Below are positions 1 through 5,345 of a stretch of DNA of 13,074 nt, one piece after another. The position numbers were made by a program, and so were the translations under genes. The notes beneath the pieces are model-generated. The model saw only the letters and a list, made by a program, of their open reading frames with translations, was not told where the DNA came from and searched no databases. Every line of letters begins with the position of its first letter. Within the stretch, counting starts at the first letter, position 1. The stretch comes from JAZGHN01 sp964496725 (GTDB lineage Bacteria > Chloroflexota > Dehalococcoidia > Dehalococcoidales > E44-bin46), in the NCBI GenBank assembly GCA_964496725.1, contig CAZCAS010000030.1, positions 1-13,074 of the forward strand. Direction: 5' to 3'.

Positions 1-1
1 T

Positions 2-220
2 GGTCTGGTGGGCCTCGAAGCTTATTACGGCGAGTATACCGCTGAGCAGGTAGCCGGGCTGGTCAGCTTAGCCGGTAGCCATCATCTCATTACCACCGGT
101 GGTAGTGATTACCATGGCCTGGGGGGCGACACTGAGACTATGATTGGAGGTGCCGAGGTGCCCATAGAGGCTGCGGAGCGCCTTATCGCTCTGGCAGAGG
201 CGCGGGCTAGGGTTCACTAA
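2..220 (+). CDS. PHP-domain metal-dependent phosphoesterase, 3' end only
   Basis: This is the C-terminal 72 residues of a gene that begins left of the window, read in the frame starting at base 2 and ending at TAA 218-220. The diagnostic piece is GGSDYHG, encoded near bases 98-118; the Asp and His of this SD(F/Y)HG motif are late metal ligands of PHP-family phosphoesterases (TrpH/YciV type). The preceding GLEAYYGEYT resembles the 'GxExYY' strand of that family, and the segment between predicts as one helix. The PHP family includes RNase AM-like 5'-3' exonucleases and nucleotide 3',5'-bisphosphate phosphatases; the exact substrate cannot be told from the tail. An intrinsic terminator overlaps the stop codon, so this gene ends its transcription unit. 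Confidence 0.8.
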   Translation, partial: GLVGLEAYYGEYTAEQVAGLVSLAGSHHLITTGGSDYHGLGGDTETMIGGAEVPIEAAERLIALAEARARVH

Positions 221-232
221 CCCTGCCTTTTT
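205..232 (+). terminator. Rho-independent terminator overlapping the stop of the PHP gene
   Basis: The stem is AGGGTT (209-214) paired with AACCCT (219-224) around a four-base loop CACT. It is extended by GGC (205-207) with GCC (225-227), leaving one bulged T at 208. Five T residues follow directly (228-232). The TAA stop codon lies in the loop and 3' arm, so the hairpin is partly coding. It separates the PHP gene from the zinc-finger membrane gene. Confidence 0.8.
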
Positions 233-277
233 AAGCCCCGCTGTCTCTGTGAGGAAACCTTACTGTTTGTAACTGAT

Positions 278-760
278 ATGAGATGTACCAATCACCCTGA
301 TGTTGAAACCGACCTGAGGTGTGGCAAGTGTGGTGAGCCGATATGTCCTAAGTGCCTGGTGCAGACACCGGTGGGTGCTCGATGCCCTGATTGTGCTCGG
401 TTGCAGAAGCTGCCTACCTATCACATTACTAAAAGGTATTATCTGAGGGCTATAGCGGCTGCGACGACCATGGCTTTTGCCTGTGGCGCAGCGTGGTGGG
501 CACTTAGGCCAGTGAGGGGTGCCTCTTATTTCAATTTCCTCTTAGCTGCCGGTTTTGGCTATGCCATTGGCGAGGTGATTAGCCGTTCGGTTAATCGCAA
601 GCGGGGTAGAAGCCTGGCCTTTATCGCCGGCGCTACCGTGGTGGTAAGCTATGTGATTAGTATTTTCCCTCCGTGGGGGCTTTGGTTTGGCGGATTTAGT
701 CCCTTCGCTCTCTTGGCAGTGGCTCTTGGCGTTTATCTTGCTGTCAGCCGGGCGCGCTAA
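278..760 (+). CDS. Small membrane protein with N-terminal B-box-like zinc finger
   Basis: This is a 160-residue protein of unknown function. Residues 3-39 carry a compact Cys/His array (C3, H6, C15, C18, C23, C26, C36, C39) with the spacing of a B-box-type or double zinc-knuckle module, enough for two zinc ions. The rest is hydrophobic, with about four membrane segments near residues 57-76, 84-102, 112-130 and 137-157 and basic stretches between them (RSVNRKRGR 103-111). The zinc module therefore probably sits in the cytoplasm beside a small membrane domain. Bacterial proteins of this layout (zinc finger plus TM helices, sometimes joined to rhomboid domains) are known but mostly uncharacterised; no rhomboid catalytic Ser/His is evident here. 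The start is ATG 278; the nearest purine-rich site, GAGGAAA (251-257), is 20 bases away, so initiation is not well defined. It converges with the sir2-like gene. Confidence 0.75.
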   Translation: MRCTNHPDVETDLRCGKCGEPICPKCLVQTPVGARCPDCARLQKLPTYHITKRYYLRAIAAATTMAFACGAAWWALRPVRGASYFNFLLAAGFGYAIGEVISRSVNRKRGRSLAFIAGATVVVSYVISIFPPWGLWFGGFSPFALLAVALGVYLAVSRAR

Positions 761-783
761 GGGACTTCAGAGCTTTTCCCTTA
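758..783. repeat. Inverted repeat between convergent genes, possible weak bidirectional terminator
   Basis: TAAGGGA (758-764, containing the stop codon of the zinc-finger gene) is complementary to TCCCTTA (777-783, inside the end of the minus-strand sirtuin gene), with 12 bases between. A 7-bp stem across a convergent junction could attenuate transcription from both sides. No T-run follows on either strand, so a working terminator is unproven. Confidence 0.3.
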
Positions 784-1546
784 CCCGCTCTATTACCTTT
801 GACATTGTCTCTCCTGCCTTAGCCTTAATGAGGACGGTGGCTTGCCTGTCCATAGGGGTGGGGTTGAGATTGATGATAACCAGCTTGGCCCCCGAATCGA
901 CGGCGTAGGTGGGCATGTAGGCGGCAGGGTAAACAACTAGGGTGGAGCCAATTACGATGAAGAGGTCAGCGTTTTGTGAGCGTTGAGTTGCCTCTTCAAA
1001 TACCTCCGTCGGCAGTGTCTCGCCAAAGAGAACAATATCTGGTTTCAGGATGCCGTGGCAGGACTCACAGTCCGGGATTTCCTCACCCTTATCCAGTCTG
1101 GCTTTAATTTTCTCAAGGGGGTACCGTTTGCCACAGCTCAAACATACTATCCATCTCATGTTGCCGTGGAGTTCAAATACCTTGTCGTTTGCCACCCCGG
1201 CCTTCTGGTGCAGGTTATCTATGTTCTGGGTAATGACACAGTCGAGCTTACCCAGCTTGTCCAGCTCAGCGATAGCAAGGTGGGCTGGATTTGGCTCGGC
1301 ATCAGTGGGCAACTCCCTTTCCTGAAATATCCGCCACCATTTTCTCCTCGCTTCAGGGCTGCCCATAAGCTTCTGATAGGTGAAGTCCTCCGGGTCAAAT
1401 CTTTCCCAGATTCCACCAGGGCTGCGGAAATCAGGGATGCCCGATTCAGTGCTGATCCCGGCCCCGGTGAACACTACCACCCTGTTCGCCTTCACAATCA
1501 GGTCAGCTGCTCTATCTATGAGGGTGTCTGGCTCCTGTTTCCCCAT
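767..1546 (-). CDS. Sir2-family NAD-dependent protein deacetylase (sirtuin)
   Basis: This 259-residue protein covers a full bacterial sirtuin core. It removes acyl groups from lysines using NAD, giving nicotinamide and O-acetyl-ADP-ribose. Visible motifs in order are the NAD-binding GAGISTESGIPDFR (28-41), TQNIDNLH (106-113), the catalytic His in LHGN (H127), a zinc site made of two CxxC pairs (C135/C138 and C160/C163), IVLFGE (171-176) and GSTLVVYPA (200-208). The Tyr/Arg pair that marks SIRT5-like desuccinylases is not seen in the 55-80 region, which favours a plain deacetylase. The start is ATG (complement of 1544-1546), with a GGCGAGG-like site just upstream. It is a single gene, divergent from glmM and convergent with the zinc-finger gene. 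Names used elsewhere for such genes are cobB or npdA. Confidence 0.95.
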   Translation of the reverse strand: MGKQEPDTLIDRAADLIVKANRVVVFTGAGISTESGIPDFRSPGGIWERFDPEDFTYQKLMGSPEARRKWWRIFQERELPTDAEPNPAHLAIAELDKLGKLDCVITQNIDNLHQKAGVANDKVFELHGNMRWIVCLSCGKRYPLEKIKARLDKGEEIPDCESCHGILKPDIVLFGETLPTEVFEEATQRSQNADLFIVIGSTLVVYPAAYMPTYAVDSGAKLVIINLNPTPMDRQATVLIKAKAGETMSKVIERVREKL

Positions 1547-1570
1547 TGCTAAGCCTCGCCTTTTATTTAT

Positions 1571-1576
1571 ATCATA
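1571..1576 (-). promoter_or_regulatory. Candidate -10 element for the sirtuin gene
   Basis: On the minus strand this reads TATGAT, followed by an A/T-rich stretch and then the sirtuin start 24 bases on. No good -35 is seen at the right spacing (AGCTTT-like at best), so the call rests on the -10 and its position only. Confidence 0.3.
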
Positions 1577-1625
1577 TTGCAGGCCGATTTCCCAAAGCTT
1601 GGGCGTCGTTCTTTAGTCGGTTTAG

Positions 1626-1654
1626 TTGACATCGTGCTTAATGGTGGTTACATT
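1626..1654 (+). promoter_or_regulatory. Sigma-70-type promoter for the glmM-glmU-glmS operon
   Basis: A perfect -35, TTGACA (1626-1631), is followed by 17 bases and a -10 of TACATT (1649-1654, four of six consensus bases). Transcription would begin near 1661, only about three bases before the glmM ATG at 1664. This is the only strong promoter-like signal ahead of the four-gene sugar-nucleotide operon. Confidence 0.55.
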
Positions 1655-1663
1655 AGGGTTATT

Positions 1664-2956
1664 ATGCAGCTATTTGGCACTTCTGGTATCAGGAGAATCG
1701 TCGACCAAGAGCTAATCCAGCTGGCATTAAGGGTTGGTTTGGCTGTGGGCAAGATTTATCCCAATGTAGTATTGGGCTGTGACACCAGGACCTCTGGCCC
1801 GGTGATGAAGCATGCCCTCCTCTCCGGGTTATTATCTGGCGGTGCCAGGTGTTGCGATGCGGGGGTTATACCCCTGCCGACCGTTGCCTGTGTCGCCAGG
1901 GGGTTTGACGCCGGGGTTATGATTACCGCCTCACACAATCCCCCCCAGTACAATGGCATTAAACTGCTCAATCCCGATGGCTCACCCTTTGATTCTTCCC
2001 AGCGGAGGGAGATAGAGGAAATGGTTGAAGATGACTCCTTTGCTACTGCTCCCTGGGACGAAATTAAGGATGTTGAGAGCTATGATGGGGCGGCTGAGGA
2101 ACATATCGCCGGGATACTCCAGCACTTTCCTGCCGACCTAAAGCTCAAGGTGGTGGTGGATAGCTGCTGTGGTGCCGCCTCGCTGGTTACCCCTGAGCTA
2201 TTAGGGAAGCTTGGCTGTGAGGTAATGGCCCTGAACTGTTGCCCCAGCGGTTTCTTCCCTCACGATATTGAACCCACCGAGGCCCATCTAGGAGATTTGA
2301 TGCGGGCCGTAAAGGAGTTTGATGCTGATTTGGGTATTGCCCATGATGGGGATGCTGACCGGATGATGGCGGTGGATGATAGAGGTAGGTTTATTGCCGG
2401 GGATAGGCTTCTTGCCCTCTTTGCTCAAGCAGTGGGGGCAAAGGAGATAGTGACTACCGTGGACGCCTCTATGTCGATTGATGAATCGGGTTTCAAGGTT
2501 ACCAGAACCAGGGTGGGGGATACCCATGTCTCTGACGAGCTGAAGAAGGGTGGGGATTTTGGCGGTGAGCCCTCGGGGAGCTGGATTTTCCCCGACATCT
2601 CGCTGTGTCCTGATGGCATTTATGCTGCTGCTCAGATAGCGACTATAGCCAGCCGTCAGAAGCTATCTCGGTTGGTTGATAGTATACCTCTTTGCCCTAT
2701 TCTCCGGGGCAGCATTAGCAGTCAGGGGGTGGCTTTGTCTGACGTGAAGAAGCGCCTTTTGCCTATGAAGCCGTTATCAGTGGGCGGTATTGACGGCATC
2801 AGGCTGGCTTTTGATGATAGCTGGTTGCTTATTCGGGCTTCAGGCACTGAGCCCAAGATAAGGATAACGGCTGAAGCTAAGAGCGAGGCACGGGTGCGTG
2901 CCCTTTATGATTATGCCCTTAAGGCAATTAAGGGTTGTATGGAGGCGAAGGCTTGA
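1664..2956 (+). CDS. glmM: Phosphoglucosamine mutase (GlmM-type alpha-D-phosphohexomutase)
   Basis: This 430-residue enzyme interconverts glucosamine-6-P and glucosamine-1-P, the second step of UDP-GlcNAc synthesis. All four phosphohexomutase motifs are present: the phosphoserine loop TASHNP with catalytic S90, the Mg-binding DGDADR (228-233), the sugar-specificity loop GEPSGS (301-306) and the phosphate-binding loop RASGTEPKIRI (391-401). Bacterial GlmM usually has GEQSGH and PGM/PMM GEMSGH; the GEPSGS(W) form here looks more like archaeal GlmM-type proteins. I chose ATG 1664 because the protein then starts MQLFGTSGIR, the normal family N-terminus, with AGGG at 1655-1658; the in-frame TTG at 1577 would add 29 residues that fit no family. 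Its context next to GlmU-like and GlmS genes supports GlmM over a general phosphomannomutase. Its stop overlaps the next start by two bases. Confidence 0.9.
   Translation: MQLFGTSGIRRIVDQELIQLALRVGLAVGKIYPNVVLGCDTRTSGPVMKHALLSGLLSGGARCCDAGVIPLPTVACVARGFDAGVMITASHNPPQYNGIKLLNPDGSPFDSSQRREIEEMVEDDSFATAPWDEIKDVESYDGAAEEHIAGILQHFPADLKLKVVVDSCCGAASLVTPELLGKLGCEVMALNCCPSGFFPHDIEPTEAHLGDLMRAVKEFDADLGIAHDGDADRMMAVDDRGRFIAGDRLLALFAQAVGAKEIVTTVDASMSIDESGFKVTRTRVGDTHVSDELKKGGDFGGEPSGSWIFPDISLCPDGIYAAAQIATIASRQKLSRLVDSIPLCPILRGSISSQGVALSDVKKRLLPMKPLSVGGIDGIRLAFDDSWLLIRASGTEPKIRITAEAKSEARVRALYDYALKAIKGCMEAKA
2941..2945 (+). promoter_or_regulatory. Ribosome binding site that decides a TTG start
   Basis: GGAGG lies inside the end of glmM, seven bases before TTG 2953. 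It selects that TTG over the in-frame TTG at 2935, which lies upstream of the site. The chosen start overlaps the glmM stop (TTGA), which implies translational coupling. Confidence 0.7.
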
Positions 2957-4155
2957 AGGCAGTCATTTTAGCCGCTGGTGAGGGGAGCCGGATGCGTCCC
3001 CTCACTTATACCAGACCTAAGGTAATGCTACCTATCGCCAATAAGCCTATTCTGGAGCATCTGCTTATTCAAGCCAAGAAGGCTGGTATCGGGGAATTTG
3101 TCTTTATTGTTGGCTATCATGATGAGCAGGTGCGCCATTACTTTGGCGCTGGCGAGAGGTGGGGGGTGAATATAGAGTATTGTACCCAGAGGAGACAGTT
3201 GGGCACGGCTGACGCCTTGAAAATGGTGGAGAGCTTGGTTGATGGGAACTTCTTGGCGGTGAACGGCGATATTATTGTCACCCATGATGATATCATGCGG
3301 GTGGCTGACAGGCGCGATATCACTTTAGGCGTTATTGAAGTGGGGGATGCTAAAGGGTTGGGGGTGGTTGAGTTAAGCCAGGGCAAGGTAGCACATATTT
3401 ATGAGAAGGCGGCAAAACCTCCTTCATGCACGGCTAACGCTGGGCTATATCTATTTACTCCAGAGATATTTACTGCCATCTCCGAAACGCCAGAATCGCC
3501 ACGGGGGGAATATGAGTTAACCCATTCTTTGCAGTTAATGATAGACGAGGGGCATGCTGTCTCCTATCAGGAGCTCGGTTTCTGGATGGACCTCAGCTAT
3601 CCCTGGGACCTACTGCCAGCCAATGAATCTCTACTCTCGGGCATTGAGGCGCAGAATCTGGGTGAGGTGGAGGAGAATGTGGTGATAAAGGGTGAAGTTT
3701 CTATTGGCGAGAATACGGTGATAAGGTCAGGTTCATACATAGTTGGCCCGGTGATAATTGGGCAGGGTTGCACCCTTGGCCCCCACTGTTATATTCGCCC
3801 CTCCACCTCTATTGGTGATAATTGTCACATTGGCTGCGCTGTGGAAGTTAAGAATTCTATAGTTATGGCAGGGAGTAAAATCCCCCACCACAACTATGTG
3901 GGCGATAGCGTTATTGGTGCGGGGTGCAACCTGGGTGCTGGCACCAAGATTGCTAATCTCAGGCTGGATAAGAAGGATATACAGGCGGCTGGCATAGACA
4001 CCCGAAGGCGCAAACTGGGGGCTATAATGGGGGATGGGGTGGAAACGGGGATTAATGCCTGTATTAATGTTGGTTGTATAATTGGTAATAATGCTCATAT
4101 CGGCCCGGGGGCTGTGGTCAGTGGGGTTATCCTGCCGGGTTCGAAAATATATTAG
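2953..4155 (+). CDS. glmU: Bifunctional GlmU-like sugar-1-P nucleotidyltransferase / N-acetyltransferase (archaeal type)
   Basis: This 400-residue protein has an N-terminal NTP-transferase domain (about 1-235) and a C-terminal left-handed beta-helix of hexapeptide repeats (about 240-395). The nucleotidyltransferase site is intact: GEGSRMRPLT (9-18), K23, QLGTADAL (82-89), the metal Asp in NGD (D106) and WMD (D213). The helix domain carries H312, Y315, N335 and K341. The relative spacing (H+3 Y, +20 N, +6 K) is that of the catalytic His308-Tyr311-Asn331-Lys337 set I recall for the Sulfolobus ST0452 acetyltransferase, and the length (about 400) also matches. It should therefore acetylate glucosamine-1-P and join it to UTP (or dTTP), making UDP-GlcNAc. 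The start is TTG 2953, giving MKAVILAAGEG. It lies in the glmM operon, and its stop is followed in the same frame by its paralogue. Confidence 0.85.
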   Translation: MKAVILAAGEGSRMRPLTYTRPKVMLPIANKPILEHLLIQAKKAGIGEFVFIVGYHDEQVRHYFGAGERWGVNIEYCTQRRQLGTADALKMVESLVDGNFLAVNGDIIVTHDDIMRVADRRDITLGVIEVGDAKGLGVVELSQGKVAHIYEKAAKPPSCTANAGLYLFTPEIFTAISETPESPRGEYELTHSLQLMIDEGHAVSYQELGFWMDLSYPWDLLPANESLLSGIEAQNLGEVEENVVIKGEVSIGENTVIRSGSYIVGPVIIGQGCTLGPHCYIRPSTSIGDNCHIGCAVEVKNSIVMAGSKIPHHNYVGDSVIGAGCNLGAGTKIANLRLDKKDIQAAGIDTRRRKLGAIMGDGVETGINACINVGCIIGNNAHIGPGAVVSGVILPGSKIY

Positions 4156-4163
4156 GAGGTGAT
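4154..4163 (+). promoter_or_regulatory. Near-perfect Shine-Dalgarno sequence overlapping the preceding stop codon
   Basis: AGGAGGTGAT is a ten-base match to the complement of the usual 16S rRNA 3' end. It begins inside the TAG stop (4153-4155) of the first nucleotidyltransferase gene. The best-spaced in-frame codon after it is ACG 4168, eight bases past GGAGG. The only conventional start codon, GTG 4159, lies within the Shine-Dalgarno itself and could not pair with the ribosome in both ways. Confidence 0.8.
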
Positions 4164-5343
4164 TAAGACGAAGCAAGCGTTAATACTGGCTGCTGGTGAA
4201 GGGCAGAGGCTGAGGCCGTTTACCGCTAAGAAGCCAAAGGCGATGATTTCCATAGCCGGCAAGCCCATACTGCATCATGTAATCGAATCGTTAGCTCAAA
4301 ATGGCATCCGCGATATTGTGCTTGTAGTCGGCTACAGGAGGGAGCAGATATATGATTACCTGGGTTCAGGAGATAAGCTTGGCGTTGATATCACCTATGT
4401 GACCCAGGAGAAGCAGCTGGGCACAGCCCATGCCTTAGCCCAGGCCAAGTCAGTGGCTGAGGATGAATTTCTGGTACTCAATGGGGACAATCTGATTGAA
4501 GCTGATACCATCGCCCGGTTTGTGGCAGAGAAGCCCCAGACGATGCTGGTGAAGAGTGTAGATAATCCCTCTAGATACGGAGTGGTAACTCTTAGGAAGG
4601 GCATGGTAGAGAGTATTGCAGAGAAGCCCTCAAAGCCAGAAGGCAGCATAATTAATACCGGCATTTATGCCTTTGATAAAGGGATTTTCGACTTTATTGA
4701 AGCTGAGCTGGATATTCCTAGCGCCCTGAACAATATGCTCGCTGGGGGCAAGCGTCTTAATGCTCATCAAACCGATGGCACTTGGCTCGATGTCGTCTAT
4801 CCATGGGATATATTAAGCCTTAACGATATAGTGATTCGTCAGGTCAAGGCTGACTTAGCGGGTATTATTGAAGCTGGCGTTTCCCTGCGAGGTCCGGTTT
4901 CAGTGGGCAAAGATACGCTGATACGGTCGAACACCTACGTGGTCGGTCCGGTAGTTATCGGAGCTAATTGTGAAATAGGCCCCAATGTATGTCTCCTGCC
5001 GGCCACCAGTATAGGCGACAATGTGGTTATTTCACCATTTACCGGGATAAAGAACAGTGTTATCGGTAGCGGCGTTGACATCGGGTTTGGGTGTATTATC
5101 CATGACTCGGTTATTGAGGGGGGTTGTGTTATAGGGGGGCGGTTTACTGCCTGCGTTGGTGAGGCTGATGTTAAGATTGATGATGAGCACCATTCGGTGA
5201 ATGTGGGGGCTATGCTGGGCGCAGGCTGTACTATCGGCAGTAATGTAGTAGCTCAGCCAGGGGCTATTGTGGGTAACCGTAGTCAGGTTCAGTCGCTGAA
5301 GCTGATTAGTGGCAGGTTGCCCGATGGGAGCCTGGTGTTTTAA
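4159..5343 (+). CDS. Second GlmU/RmlA-like nucleotidyltransferase with degenerate acetyltransferase site
   Basis: This 394-residue paralogue of the preceding gene (numbered from GTG 4159) has the same two-domain layout. The nucleotidyltransferase part keeps GEGQRLRPFT (13-22), K27, QLGTAHAL (86-93), NGD (D110) and WLD (D211), so sugar-1-P nucleotidyl transfer is likely. The beta-helix remains, but the catalytic acetyltransferase positions of the first copy align with F, I and V here (the stretch GFGCIIHDSVIEGG, 309-322), so acetyl transfer is unlikely. It may act as the UDP- (or dTDP-) sugar pyrophosphorylase partner of copy one, or on another sugar. The start is uncertain: GTG 4159 is the only standard codon but overlaps the Shine-Dalgarno. 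ACG 4168 is ideally spaced and gives (M)KQALILAAGEG, exactly matching the paralogue's N-terminus. It ends two bases before glmS. Confidence 0.8.
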   Translation: MIKTKQALILAAGEGQRLRPFTAKKPKAMISIAGKPILHHVIESLAQNGIRDIVLVVGYRREQIYDYLGSGDKLGVDITYVTQEKQLGTAHALAQAKSVAEDEFLVLNGDNLIEADTIARFVAEKPQTMLVKSVDNPSRYGVVTLRKGMVESIAEKPSKPEGSIINTGIYAFDKGIFDFIEAELDIPSALNNMLAGGKRLNAHQTDGTWLDVVYPWDILSLNDIVIRQVKADLAGIIEAGVSLRGPVSVGKDTLIRSNTYVVGPVVIGANCEIGPNVCLLPATSIGDNVVISPFTGIKNSVIGSGVDIGFGCIIHDSVIEGGCVIGGRFTACVGEADVKIDDEHHSVNVGAMLGAGCTIGSNVVAQPGAIVGNRSQVQSLKLISGRLPDGSLVF

Positions 5344-5345
5344 CT

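Noticed and set aside
983..1552. Long plus-strand open frame (189 codons) opposite the sirtuin gene
   Set aside because: It lies fully antisense to a gene with every sirtuin motif, its product resembles no family, and it has no ribosome binding site.
1577..1663. N-terminal extension of GlmM from TTG 1577
   Set aside because: The family N-terminus begins exactly at ATG 1664, and the extension crosses the likely promoter.
3733..4176. Minus-strand open frame (147 codons) opposite the first GlmU-like gene
   Set aside because: The Thr/Asn/Ile-rich product is the mirror of the hexapeptide repeats on the other strand, which also explains its lack of stops.
3670..5330. Apparent short periodic repeats in both GlmU-like genes
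   Set aside because: The periodicity comes from hexapeptide repeats of the left-handed beta-helix at protein level, not from DNA repeats.
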